In this document: positions 30,978 through 42,824 of the stretch, piece after piece
How positions within the stretch are numbered: the first letter of the stretch is position 1
How the letters are laid out: every line of letters starts with the position of its first letter
Source: Basidiobolus meristosporus CBS 931.73
Lineage: Eukaryota; Basidiobolomycota; Basidiobolomycetes; Basidiobolales; Basidiobolaceae
DNA length: 64,000 nucleotides
Assembly (NCBI GenBank): GCA_002104905.1
Contig: MCFE01000070.1
Location: forward strand, 1 to 64,000
Direction of reading: 5' to 3'
Translations under genes and position numbers: made by a program
Notes under the pieces: model-generated
Seen by the model: only the letters and a program-made list of their open reading frames with translations
Database searches by the model: none
What the model was told of the DNA's origin: nothing

Positions 30978-31640
30978 GCGAATTCTGAGAATCGAATGTT
31001 CCCGTCCCCCACCTTCCCCTTCTCCCTCCCCCTCCCCCACTTGACCCTGTAACCTAGAAATAATGCACCCATACCTGCCCACACAAACCATGTACATATT
31101 AGTTGGACTGAAGGTTTCCATTTTCAAATACATTTACTTCGGTTTCCATATATAACACCACCACCCCAGCACACTCCCCATGATTGGATCTGACCGTGAG
31201 AGCGCCATATGCGGTTGAGCACAGCGCCAGATATGGATGGATAGACGGAGATGATCCTAATTTCAAACTGACCGAGGTGATCCTAATTTCAAACTGACCG
31301 AGGTGATCCTAATTTCAAACTGACCGAGGTGATCCTAATTTCAATTTCTCCATAACTGCCCCTGAACATATCCGATTCCACTAGTGGCGACTTCTTGGAA
31401 TCTTCCTCCGAGATCCGATAAGCCCTGGCTGCGGCCTCGAGAATCCCATGAATACCTCGTTCATACCGATGATTTCCCGATACATGATTCCGTGATGCAT
31501 GATCGATTACTTGCCACTCATTCCCTCCAACTAGTTCCCTTGCAAGCGCCTCCTTTCATGGTCACTGCGCTTCAACGGATCAGTTCGTGTGCGGTGATTG
31601 TTCCATCCTGATACCGCCCCCAAGCCCTGCTCGCAACGTC
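30978..31640. other. Intergenic region at the edge of the gene-rich block
   Basis: No gene is supported. It contains C-rich tracts after the isomerase and the 26-bp minisatellite at 31252-31344. Confidence 0.4.
31252..31344. repeat. 26-bp minisatellite, three full copies and one partial
   Basis: Unit TGATCCTAATTTCAAACTGA followed by CCGAGG, starting at 31252, 31278 and 31304, with a truncated fourth copy at 31330. The copies are identical, so the array is recent. Confidence 0.85.
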
Positions 31641-31663
31641 ATGTCGACCGAGAAGCATGTGTG

Positions 31664-31903
31664 TTACCAGGTCGTTGGTTTTCCAGCTTTAGCGTATGTC
31701 GCGTCGTCACACTGAGCCATGCTCCCTGAGATCCACTGGTACGCATTTCCGAGCGCATATATTGAGGTGCCACCATGCGGATTTTTGGTGAGGAGATTTT
31801 GATGGTAAATCGGACTCCGATCCTGACCCAACTGCCGCAGCGTCCCGCATTGGACCATGTCATTGTTTTCGGATGGCGCCTTTCTTTCACGGTATGACTG
31901 CAT
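31664..31903 (-). other. Possible coding relic of a host gene next to the retroelement boundary
   Basis: A 79-codon minus-strand frame with gene-like composition (segments LGQDRSPIYHQNLLTKNPHG and IYALGNAYQWISGSM). I recognise no family. Upstream it runs into a truncated LTR at about 32056, so it may be the tail of a gene broken by that insertion. Without a start, signal peptide or splice evidence this stays weak. Confidence 0.3.
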
Positions 31904-32055
31904 GTTCTAACTGCACCTTCATAGCAAATGAGTACTCCCTTGTGTGGCACCTGGTGGGCTCTTCGTCGTGATGTTCGGAAAATCCCCGTTCCCGGGATCC
32001 CCGTCCAGTATATTTGGCCAGTGGGTCTACATCCAACATCCCCTACGTTTTCTTG

Positions 32056-32288
32056 AGGTCCACCAGGGCACATGTTCACCCGACTTGAAACAGGAATTTT
32101 ATTCTTCGTTTGTGCTTCGCAGATTTTCCATGTCCCGGGTACTGGGCAGTTTGATGAAGATATTCCAAGCTGTCCGAAAGCCCTCGAACTTTGCCCACAT
32201 GCTTTACCAAGACCGTGGAAAAGTAAAAATACCACTTTTACATTCAATAAATCTTCAAGTGAAAGCCATGTCATCCACCTGTTCCTCT
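32056..32288 (+). mobile_element. Truncated LTR-A variant
   Basis: The 3' two thirds of an LTR of the variant seen at 32838-33160 (both have AGGTCCAC.AGGGCA near the start of similarity). It contains AATAAA near 32248 and is cut short where the next LTR begins. Confidence 0.7.
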
Positions 32289-32837
32289 TGTAAATTTTGT
32301 AATTACACCTAGATATTCATCTAACTTGGTCACTTAGATCATTGTCCACAAATCTTGGAGAACTCCAGCCAAATTCCTTGTTGGGATTTCCTTGGAATAA
32401 TCTGACCAAACCATCTGGTACCCAGAACTTGAAAAAAATCTAAAAAGCAGTTCAAACTGCCCCAAACTTTGCACACATGCTCTGGGGACCTTCCTAAATG
32501 TATCCTACAAGTCTTTTTTGCCAAGAATATGAAGAAGTAGACATATTGCATATACATTCAATAAATCATCAAGTGAAAACCACATGATCTACTTGTTCTC
32601 CCAGCCACTTCAAATATCTCCAATACCCCTACTACAGGTTAAGGGCCCCAGATCATCACTCTAGAATGCTTGCTACTGCTATGACTGGAACCTTTCCCTT
32701 TGCTGAAAAGTTGGATTGATCTAACTTCCAAGTCTGAAGGTCAAGATGGATATTGTGCTACAAGAACAAGGCCTTTGGCATGCTGTCATGGGAGAAGTAC
32801 ACCCTCCTAAATGTAAAGGAGAAGATACTTTATGCTG
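32289..32837 (+). mobile_element. LTR-A with gag 5' fragment
   Basis: An LTR at about 32289-32636 is followed by a leader and the N-terminal gag region (32637-32837), equivalent to 39052-39240 of the element at 38703. Stops interrupt the frame, and the fragment ends where another LTR starts. Confidence 0.65.
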
Positions 32838-33160
32838 TAACAATTTGTATTTCCACCTAAGTATTCACCTAAGTTAGTCACTTAGATCATTGAGGTCCAC
32901 AAGGGCATATGTTGACCCAACTTGAAACAGGAACTTTATTCTTTGTTTGTATTTTGCAGATTCTCCATGTTTTTGGTACTGAGCAATTTGATAAAGATAT
33001 TCCAAGCTGTCTGGAAGCCCTCAAACTTTGCCTGCATGCTTTACCAAAACCACTTAAAAGTATAAATACTACTTTTACATTCAATAAATCACTCATTGAA
33101 AACCACATAATCTATTTGTCCTCCCATATCACTTTCAATAACTCCAAGACTCTTTCAACA
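32838..33160 (+). mobile_element. LTR-A variant (323 bp)
   Basis: TGTAACA...CAACA termini with the AGGTCCACAAGGGCA internal variant and AATAAA near 33082. No target duplication is found. The gag sequences on either side overlap in content, so it is more likely the 5' LTR of the following element than a clean insertion. Confidence 0.65.
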
Positions 33161-34697
33161 CTAAAAGCATGGGAGAGGAAGCCTTAAAGTACCAGAAGAA
33201 AGAACAAAGTGCCTTTAACTGCATTTGCCTTAATGTGAAAGACAAATTGCTAATTCAATGCTCAACAGCAAAAACAGAAAAGAATGCCTGGAAGGCATTA
33301 GAAGACACCTACCAGTCATGTTTGGCTGCTAACAAAATATATCTTAGATGAAAATTCTTCACTACAATGATGCTGCTAGGAGAAGAAATCTAAAATCTAA
33401 TTAACAGAATTACCCTGCTGGTGGATGAGATGGGATCTGTGGGTGTACCAACTACTGATGAGGATGCACTAGTAACCATCCTGAATAGCCTGACAGACAA
33501 GTTTCAGGGCCTTGTATCAGCCCTAGAGTACAGAACTGAAGATTTGACCTTAATTACATATATGGAAGGCTCCTGGATGAAGAATTAAGAATATCAAGAG
33601 CCAATAAGAAGGAAGAAGAAAATGCTTTAATAAGCAATGTTAACCAGCAAAGAAGGTACCCAAGACCCTGCAAAGGCAACAGCAACCTGTTTTGCAACTA
33701 CTGCAAAAGGAAAGGACACACATCAGACCAGTGTCTCAAAAACAGAGATAATCAGCAAAAGAAGCCTGAATATGGAAATTCTGCAATAACTGCAGATAGA
33801 CTATCCATATCTGCACTAAATACAACCACAAACAAGGATTCTCAGATGTTGTACATTAACTCTGGAGCATCTCAACACTTTACACACAAAAAGAACTTCT
33901 TACTCAACATCAAGAAATTTCAATTAAGAAGGTTTTCATGGGTGACAATAGAACACTTGATGCAGTGGGAGAAGGAACTATCCAAGTAAACCTTAGAAGC
34001 AGTGAAGGAAGCCATACACTGATCTTTAAAGAAATACTCTATGTACCTGAAATTGCCAAGAACCTACTATCTGTAAGCAAGGCCACAGCAGAAGGACTCA
34101 GCTTCAGCTTTGACAATTCCGGATGCAAGATCACTGATGAAAATGGTGCCCAAATTGGCTTGGTATCAGAGATCAGAATCTATACAAGTTGACCTATATT
34201 CCATCATATCTGGAGGCCAATATAGGTGACTTAAATGAAGAAACACCAATGCCCTGACACAGGAGATTTGGGCACATCAATTTTGATTATTTGCGCAAAA
34301 TGATCAATGATTGGCTAATTTCCAGTGTAAAAATTGAGCCCCCAGCAAGTTTGGAGTGCTGTGAGGCCTGCATATTTGGGAAACAAGCAGACAATCATTC
34401 CAGAGCTCTGGGTTGGTCAAAACTAAGAGAAAATTAGATCTAATTCACTCAGATCTGTGTGGACCTATGCAAGATTTATCCTTAGACAGGATGAAGTATT
34501 CAATCACTTGTACTGATAATTATACAAGATACATGTGAGTACATTCTCAAGGAGAGTGGAAGAAGCTCTGTCTAAGCTCAGGGAGTTTAAAGCCATGGCA
34601 GAGAGAGAAACTGGTGAAAAAGTCAAGAAAATACACCTTGATAATGGTGGAGAATATACCTCAAAACTCCTTATCCACCTCTGCAAAGTTCTACTTA
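33161..34697 (+). pseudogene. Copia gag-protease-integrase relic
   Basis: The gag part includes MGEEALKYQKKEQSAFNC and a CCHC zinc knuckle (CNYCKRKGHTSDQC, near 33690-33730). The protease motif reads YINSGASQH near 33855: the catalytic Asp is Asn here. The region around 33938-34190 encodes a clean stretch (GTIQVNLRSSEGSH, EIAKNLLSVSKATAEGLS). The integrase zinc-binding part and core follow with stops and frameshifts. It ends at about 34697, where a family-B fragment begins. Not functional. Confidence 0.8.
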
Positions 34698-37305
34698 GAC
34701 TAGTCCAGAGTTGCAAAGCAATTTTTAGCTGCTGAATGATACCAAATAGTCCAATATTACAACACTCCCTCTCAATTGAATAATTTCTTATTCCCAGTTT
34801 CTCTCTGGAATTATCAAACTGTGGCATAGCAAGTAATTTTGTGAGTGAATCTGCCCCCATTCTATCAGTTAGGAAGTAAATTAACTCTACTAAGCTATTT
34901 GGTTCAGCTCCCCTTGCAAAGTTGTATTGTATATCTATGTTCTTAGTTCAGGAATTATTAGCAGCATTCCTAGCCAATGGAATAGAACTATGATTATTCT
35001 TGTAAAGCTAGTTGGCTCATCTCAACTAAAACCTAAGTCTTTAAATGAGTTATCTAACCATATAGCCTCCTTAGTAGCTTGATAAACAGCCACATATTCT
35101 GCCTCATCTATTGATAGTGTCACAGATGGTTGTTTGTTGCAACTCCCAGTAATAGCTGCACCAGCATACAGAAATAAATACCTAGTGTTAGAGCATCTGT
35201 CAAGCAGATCCCTACCCCAATTTGAATTACTTTAGCCATTAGATTTTTGCCAATCTGCTGCTCCAGAGTATTCCAGTGCCATATTCACAGTACCTTGCAG
35301 ATATCTGCAAATTTGATTAACTACTCTAACAGTACTAATACATAATTCTTCATGCATTGACTGCCTAATCCCTCTGTCACAGCAATACCAAGATGTATAC
35401 TCTTTGGTGTCTCAACAGTGGCCAAGAAAGATCCCTTTTCTGCTTTTTGGCTCTAACTGTCAGAGTTTTTTGAAAGGGATGAGATAGAAATGTCACTGTC
35501 AAAGATCATGAAGTGCAGGAGGACTGGCACAATCAGCTATTCCACTTTGTTGCAGAGTATGTGGAACAGTGGTATGTTGACGGATACCAGTAGATGAGCA
35601 GTACTGTGCAAACTCCTTAGAACAGTATTCCCCTCCATTGTTACTTTGAAGTACCCTTGATTTACACCAAGTTTGTGTTTCTGCCATGTTCTTGAAGTGC
35701 TCAAACATCTCCACAGCATCATCATTTGTCTGAAGAAGTATACCCATGTTTATCTTGTCTTGTCATTAATAAGCATTATAAACTATCTCCTTGCTCCAAA
35801 AGACAGTGCTCTCATGGGCCCACATTTGTAGAAGTGCACAATAGCCAATATTTTGGTGGTGTTAGTGCCACCAGAGCTCCTGAAATATTGTCTAGCTTGC
35901 TTGCCATATGAAGATCCCTTACAGATATGTAATTTGAATAGAATTGAGTGATTTAGGCCCTGAACAAGCTGGTTTCTGACCAGTTGGCCCATTTTCTATT
36001 CCCAATATGTCCTAGTCTCCTATGCCTTGACTCCCATACAGTTTCATTAGCTTCAACAGTGTTAGCTACTCAGGTACATGGATCTTGCATTGAAACTTGT
36101 ATATATTTTGACCTCTGATTCTCAAGCTAGTTTTTTTCCATTTTCACTCATTATTGCATAGCTTAGCTTAGTAAAAGCAAGTTTCAGTCCCTGAGTAGTT
36201 GGCTTACTCACTGAGAGTAGATTCTTAGATATCCCAAGCACTTAGAGTACATAAGTCTGTTTTGCTGTCCTTGCTGCTGAGATGCCACCCATACATAGCT
36301 GAAAAGACCCAGAGGAGGTAGCTTCCAGTGCAGAGTTGTCTCCCAGATAAACCTTTCTTGTGGGAATAGTCTTCAAGATGTTAATCCACTCCTGTACACC
36401 ACAAATATGCTGTGATGCTATGGAGTCAATATACTGCTCATTACTACAGTAACTTGCACTCTCATGTATTGTTACAAATAATAACTCATTTGTAGTTTTA
36501 TGGTTTGCTAGCTCTAGTTCCTGCTTTTTTCTGCTTGCTTCTTGCATTTGTTTGCCCAGTGTCCTCACTTCTCACAGTAGTTACAGCAACCAGGTTTTCA
36601 TTGGTTTTGTTGTTTCCCCTTCTTTTATGTGTGCCTTTCTGAGCTGAATAAAGCATTATCTTCAATTTTCTCTACTTGGTCATTGAATCTGAGTTCTTCA
36701 TGGAGGTGTCTACCATTGGCATAATATAATGTCACATTGTCTTCTCTGCTTGCAATAGAAAACATCAGTTGCTAATACTTGCTTGGTAAACTGCAAAGCA
36801 GACTAAGCATCTTTTCTTTATCAAATACATCAGTATTGATTCTGTAAAGTTCTTCTGCAAGTGTTTCCACTCTTGTAATGAGTTGTAGCATGTCATCCTC
36901 TGGCTTCTTCCTCATGATGAAGAGCTATCTTGTCAAATAAGGCTTGCTTGATACTGACTTTGCTCTAACAATCTTCTCTAAGGATTCCCATGCTGCTTTA
37001 GCTATATCAGGAGCATGAATTTGTCTAATGAAGGAATCTTGCACAGTCACATGTATGGCATTATAGGCTTTTCTCTCCCTCTCTTGAGACTTTTCAACTT
37101 CTTCTGCTGTTCCCTTGAGCTCAACTTCCTTTCCTGTCAATATATTCTAAGGCATTCTTTCCCCAAGGTGGATCTCCATCTTGATTCTCCAAAGTCTGTA
37201 GTTCTTCCCATCAAGCCCCTCCTTTACAGGGAAGATGGTTGTGTTGTTCTGTTTACTGATAGAATCCATCCTTAGAATAGATTAAGGGAACTGGGGCTCA
37301 TACAC
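34698..37305 (-). pseudogene. Family-B copia element, reverse-transcriptase-deleted
   Basis: Read on the minus strand from the LTR at 37306: gag (AKAAWESLEKIVRAKSV, about 37140-36925), zinc-knuckle region near 36590-36540, protease-like segment (YIDSIASQHICG, about 36430) and YLGDNSALEA, then integrase (36000-35500, with NNGGEYCSKEFAQYC). RNase H pieces follow (about 35300-34900), a polypurine tract (GAGGGAG), and the first about 65 bp of an LTR-B at 34764-34698. Almost no reverse transcriptase lies between integrase and RNase H, so this copy has a large internal deletion. Confidence 0.7.
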
Positions 37306-37675
37306 TGTAGCAATTTAAGAAATGTTTTGGATGTAAGGAGCTTATCAAGAAATAATGCTAATAGTTGAACTGTTGTTTGTTCATAAAGAGGCTCAGTATT
37401 TATACCTTTGTAGAAGCAGTACAACTGCAATACTAAGTAAGGGGAGTTTCTCAACACTTAGAAGCATTCTGCAACAATTACAAAGTTAGAACACAATGTT
37501 TAGTGAATGTGCTAATTTGATCTGGACTTTGGGGGAATAATATAGGATCATAGACCTGAAAGAAAGTGGCAGAGTAAGAGCTTTAAATTAGTCCTACAGT
37601 GACTATGACTAGTCCAGAACTGTTAAGTAAACATTCAGCTGCTAAAAGATACCAGGTAGTCCAATAGTTCAGCAG
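37306..37675 (-). mobile_element. LTR-B, 5' LTR of the reverse-strand element
   Basis: About 370 bp, ending TTGCTACA on the minus strand and starting near TGCTGAACTATTGG. It carries TATAAATAC on the minus strand. It matches the LTRs at 44702, 45578 and 47776. Confidence 0.75.
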
Positions 37676-37689
37676 TATTTCCATCTTCA

Positions 37690-38702
37690 GGCTATTTATA
37701 CAGATTGTGTCTCATTTGAAGTACCAGTGTAATATATGTCCTTTCCTTTTGCTGTTATTGCAAAATAGGTTGCTTTTGAAGGGTCCCAGGTGCTTTTGTG
37801 GTTATTGTTACTTTATAAAGCATTGTCCAGGTCCTCCTTATTGGCATTTTAATTTCTTAATTCTTTCTCCAGAGGGCTTTCATATATGTAATTTGATGTT
37901 AAGGTTTCAACTCTGGATCTTAGGGCTGATGCAAGGGCCTGAGACCTATCTGTCAGGGTGCCAAAGAGGGAAACAAAAATATCTATATCAATGATTGATA
38001 TGCCCACCAACTCTATCACATCAACTAGCTGAGCAACTGACTTGATCTGATTATCCATTGTTCACCTGGCCACATCTCTGTAGGAGAGACTTTTCTCAAA
38101 GGTACAACTTCTTAGCCACTGCACATGATGGGTAGGTGTCTGCTAATGCCCCCATGCATTTTTTATCTTTCTTGCTTTTGAGCATTGAATTACCTATCTG
38201 TCTGTGACATCAAGGTAAATATAGTAAAGGCACTTTGTTCCTTCTTCTGGCGCTTGAACGCTTCTTGTCCTACACCTTTGGAAAGTTGTTCTTCTCCCAT
38301 AACAAAACACCAAGGCCTCTTTTCTGCAGTAGCATCTTCATCTTGACCTACCATACTTGATATTTGGATCTGTCCAACTTTTTGACAAAGGGAAAATTAC
38401 AATGGTAGGACAGTAAGCTAAGATTACTAAGTTATTTGCTCTAGCTTTGCATCTTAAACAATGTATGATATGTTTGTGCTTGAGTGTAGTGTAAAGTGGA
38501 ACTTCTAAACAGTTTTTTACATCCTTGATTATCATGAAATCATATTGTAGGAGCTTTTTTACATCAGTGTTGGTCTTTGAAAGGCACTCCTAACTACATT
38601 TCTTGTTTTGCAGTCTCAGAGACTGCCAAATAGTCCACCTTTGTGTTGAAAATTGCTATGGTTGTTTGCTGTTTTGGGTTCTATTATATTGATCCTCAAC
38701 AG
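37690..38702 (-). pseudogene. Copia gag relic, minus strand
   Basis: A minus-strand frame at 38058-37849 (IKSVAQLVDVIELVGI then LFGTLTDRSQALASAL and TLTSNYIYESPLEKEL) is a diverged copy of the gag UBN2-type region seen at 39490-39650. Further decayed gag sequence extends to the LTR at 38703. Confidence 0.6.
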
Positions 38703-39051
38703 TGTAGTAAAAATATGTAATTCCACCTAAATATCCACCTAACTTAGTCACTTAGACCATTACCTTCAAGGCCTAGAGAGTGCTAATCAAATTCCTTGTT
38801 GGGATTTACTTGAAATATTTTCATCAAAATACCAGGCACCCAGAACATGAAAATTCTATAAGTTGTCCTAACAACCCCAAACTTTGCAGACATGCTTGTG
38901 AGACCTTCCTTAACTTATTCCATGTGCTTGCTATGCCAAAACCATATAAAAGTAAAAATCCTAATCTTATATTCAATAAATCACTAAGTGAAATCCACAT
39001 AATCTAATTGTTCTCCCAATCACTTCCAATATCTCCAGGACTTCTACAACA
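38703..39051 (+). mobile_element. LTR-A, 5' LTR of the element to 42.8 kb
   Basis: 349 bp, TGTAGTAAAAA...CTACAACA, with AATAAA near 38975. The leader GGCTATGACCCCCAAGCTG follows. Confidence 0.8.
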
Positions 39052-41245
39052 GGCTATGACCCCCAAGCTGTGTCTCTTTGCAATATCTACTACTGCTATT
39101 ACTGGAATTCTTTACCTCTGCTGAACAGTTAAATGGATCTAACTATCAGGTGTGGAAGGTGAAGATGAAGATGAAGATGAAGATGCTGCTACAAGAAGAA
39201 TGCCTCTTAGATATTGTCATGGGAGAAGGATGCCCTCCTAAAAGTGTGGGAGAGGAAGCCTTAAGTACCAGAAAAAAGAACAAAGTGCCTTTAACAGCAT
39301 ATACTTTAAGGTTAAAGACAAATTGCTAATTCAATGCTCAAGAGCAAAACAGCAAAGAACGCCTAGAAGGCATTAGAAGACACCTACCAGTCATGCTCAG
39401 CTGCTAAGAAAATATATGCCAGATGCAAATTCTTTACTACAAAGATGCTGCCAGGAGAAGAAATGAAAAATTTAATTAACAGACTTACCCTGCTGGTGGA
39501 TGAGATGGAATCTGTGGGCCTACCAACTACCAATAAGGATGCACTAGTAACTATCCTGAATAGCCTGAAAGACAAGTTTCCGGGCCTGGTTTTAGCCCCA
39601 GAGCCCAGAGCTGAATATTTGACCTTAAATTATTAATATGGAAGGCTCCTGGATGAAGATTTAAGAAAATTAAGCACCACTAAGAAGGAACAAGAAAATG
39701 CTTTAATAAGCAATTATAACCAGCAAAGAAGGTACCCAAGACTCTGCAAAGGTAACAGCAACCTGTTTTGCAGCTACTGCAAAAGGAAAGGGCACATATC
39801 AGGCCAGTGTCTCAAAGAGAGAGATAATCAGCAAAAGAAACCTGAATATGGAAATACTGCAACAACCAAAGATAGAATATTCATATCTGCACTAAATATG
39901 ACCAAATAAGGATTCTCAGACGTTGTATATTGACTCTAGAGCATCTCAACACCTTACACACCAAACAAACTTTTACTCAACTTCAAGAAATCCTAACTAA
40001 GGTCTCCATGTGTGACAATAAAATATTTGATGTAGTGGGAGAAGGAACTATCCAAGTAAACCCTAGAAGCAGTGAAGGAAGCTATACTCTGACCTTTAAA
40101 GAGGTACTCTATGTACCAGAAATAGCCAAGAACCTACTATCTGTAAGCAAGGCCACAGCAGAAGGACTCAGTCTTGGCATTGACAATTCTGGATAAAGGA
40201 TCACTGATAAAAATGGTGCCCATATTACTTAAGGTATCAGAGATCAGAACCTATACAAGATGACTTATATTTCAGCATATCTGGAAGACAATTCAAGTAA
40301 CTTAAATGAAGAAACACCAATGCTTTGGCACAGGAGATTTAGGCAAATCAATAATGATTATGTGCACAAAATGATCAACAATCAGCTAATTTCTGGAGTC
40401 AAAATTGAACCCCCACCTAATTTGGAGCACTGTGAAGCCTGCATATATGGGAAACAAGCCAGACAACCGGTCAAGAGCTCTGGGTTAATCAAAATCAAGA
40501 AAAAATTAGATCCAATTCACTCAAATCTGTGTGGGCCTATGCAAAGTTTATCCTTGGGCAGGATGAAGTATTTAATCACCTTTATTGATGGTTATGCAAG
40601 ATACACATGGGTCTACTTCATGGAGAGAAAGGAAGAAGCTCTGCCTAAGCTCAGTGAGTTTAAAGCTATGGTGTAGAGTTAAACTGGTGAAAAAATCAAG
40701 AAAATATGCTCTGATAATGGTGGAGAATTTACCTCAAAACTCCTTATCTACCTGTGCAAAATTGATGGGATAAAGCAAGAGAATACTGTACCATACTCCA
40801 CACAGCAAAGTGGAGTAGCAGAATGAGCAAACAGATCAATAATTGATATGGTAAGATCTATGATCCCTGACCAGAAATTAATCTATGATCTTTGAGTGGA
40901 ATCAGTTGCCACAGCTGTATACCTTAAATAGGAGTTAAAACAGAATATTTTGTGATTCTACTCCACTTGAAGCTTGGTATAGATGCAGACCAAGTGCAGA
41001 ATATCTAAGAATATCTTGGTGTATAGCATATGCTGAGAAACTGTCCAGAAGGCAGTCAAAATTTGAGCCAAGAAGTGTAAAATGCATATTTTTGGGCTAC
41101 TGCAATAAGAGTGAAGTATACAATACCAAAGCAAAGAAGCTTATCAAGTCCAGGGATGAGTTGCAATATCAGATGATGACAAAATGTGATATCTAGTCCA
41201 CCAATAGTCAGGATTGAATAAGAGCAAAACAAGGAGAACTTTCTC
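39052..41245 (+). pseudogene. Family-A copia gag-protease-integrase region
   Basis: Gag starts near 39100 (SAEQLNGSNYQVWKVK) and includes LLVDEMESVGLPTTNKDA. A CCHC knuckle (CSYCKRKGHISGQC) is near 39770. The protease reads YIDSRASQH (Gly changed to Arg) near 39930. Integrase runs from 40310 (LWHRRFRQIN, CEACIYGKQARQ, LCGPMQSLSLG, TFIDGYARYTWVYFM, then DNGGEF) to about 41100 (a KCIFLGY motif). Several stops and frameshifts show it is inactive, yet it is the best-preserved copia copy in the window. Confidence 0.82.
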
Positions 41246-42513
41246 ATGCCAGAGGTCTTTAGGTATGAAAAGATTCAAGATTTGGTGTTGGAGAAAAGGG
41301 AGGAGGATTTGTGTAAAAAGGCAGGGGTGGAAGGTTGTAAGTGTATTGCTATAATAAAATCTGGGGAGAGAAAGAGTTTAAGATGTGATTGCAAACCCAG
41401 AAGGGGATTGGAATATTGCGGTTATCATATTTCATCAAATGTGTATATTAGACTTGTTCTGTTGGATAGTGCCACATTGAGCCATGAGTGCCAAATGATG
41501 CCATAGTGTGCCAGAGAGGTAAAGTGAGCCTATACTTGGCCACAGAGTGTGAAACATAGCTCTGCATCTTCATGTAAAGCAGCCCTTGTGTTTCACCCAT
41601 TGCGCAGGAGAAAATCCATTTTTGAACTTTTTTTGTGGATCAATGTAACTCAGGATGTGTAAGAGCACAGGAGAACTGAAGATATGCATCTGGTACTCAA
41701 TACCCATGGCACTCTGTATCTAGCTCCTGTAGCTTGTATCATGTCACAAAAATGAATGGCACTATCTTGGTCCACTGGTACTATCTGGCACTATATTTAA
41801 ATATTAGACCTAAAGTAAGATCTATACAAAGCACTTATAGTGCCAGATAGTACCGGTGGACCAAGATAGTGCCATTCATTTTTGTGACATGATACAAGCT
41901 ACAGGAGCTAGATACAGAGTGCCATGGGTATTGAGTACCAGATGCATATCTTCAGTTCTCCTGTGCTCTTACACATCCTGAGTTACATTGATCCACAAAA
42001 AAAGGTCAAAAAATGGATTTTCTCCAACACAATGGGTGAAACACAGGGGCTACTTTGCATGAAAATGCAGAGCTATTTTTCACACTCTGTGGCCAGGTAG
42101 TGGCTCACTTGGCCTCTCTGGCACACTATGGCATCATTTGGCACTCATGGCTCAATGTGGCACTATCCAACGGAACAAGTCTAATATATTAGGGTTAATT
42201 AAGTTGGAACAGGTTTTGGACAATATGGGGTTGGATGATAATACAAAAGGTCAAACTTTACAGAAAGATTTACAGGGGGGAGAATTGTTGAATGATGGAT
42301 GTGAGGTTAAAGTAGATTTGCCAGTTGACAAACCTGTTATAAAGACGGAGGTATCTCTGCCAAAACATGTTAAGTTGGAAAATAAAGTTCCATCATTTAA
42401 ATTGGATGATTTGAAAGAGAATAATGTGCCAACAAATAAGATAGTTGCGGAGAAACAAAGCTTGGTATTTGAGAGGCCAGATTTGCAGAAGATTAGAAGC
42501 GGAAATGTTTTAA
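41246..42513 (+). pseudogene. Non-retroelement coding fragment captured between integrase and RT, split by a foldback element
   Basis: Two open segments (41246 to about 41447, and about 42186-42526) read as one protein-like sequence. The first part has charged helices and a Cys/His-rich segment (CKCIAIIKSGERKSLRCDC then LEYCGYH), a zinc-finger-like C-x-A-x4-G...C...C-x2-H pattern. The second part is acidic and lysine-rich (VLDNMGLDDNTKGQ, KPVIKTEVSLPKHVKLENK, FERPDLQKIRSG). The copia copy at 53980-54290 goes straight from the matching integrase end to the matching RT start over a shorter, unrelated spacer. I do not recognise the source gene; an Mcm10-like zinc finger is one weak possibility. 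Confidence 0.5.
41444..42188. mobile_element. Foldback (long inverted repeat) element FB1
   Basis: About 745 bp made of two arms of about 345 bp that are nearly perfect reverse complements, around a loop of about 45 bp (41794-41836). Ends are TATATTAGAC and GTCTAATATA. The arms carry repeated GTGCC/GGCAC words. No coding capacity. The same element occurs at 60554 and, diverged, at 62336. It looks like a non-autonomous MITE-type or foldback element. Confidence 0.85.
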
Positions 42514-42824
42514 AGAGGCCCTGAATAGCCCTCAGAAGAAATTTTGGAGATCTGCAATGCCTGAGGGATATCAGGCCCTAATGGAAAATCAAACTTGGGA
42601 CTAAGTCAAATTACAGATCAACCAAAAAGCAATTGGATGCCAAGGGGTCTTCAAGACAAAATATAAGGCTGATGGCACAATTAAAAGATACAAAGCAAGA
42701 CTTGTGGTTGTTGTTCATCCAGGATTTGCTGCATAGCATTCTTCCATTTTTGATTTCATGACATCTTGAAGGGGGGGCTTCTTCTTTCTTCTGGGTGGGG
42801 GGTTCTGGCTATTGCTGCTACTAA
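42514..42824 (+). pseudogene. Copia reverse-transcriptase N-terminal fragment
   Basis: EALNSPQKKFWRSAMPEGYQ then ALMENQTWD, VFKTKYKADGTIKRYKARLV: the start of the copia RT. It is cut off after about 250 bp, then a G/C-rich tract leads into the reverse LTR-C at 42825. Confidence 0.75.

Noticed and set aside
31639-32274. 211-codon minus-strand open frame
   Set aside because: It runs through the truncated LTR into unique sequence, so its N-terminal part is LTR-derived. Another frame in the same place looks more protein-like.
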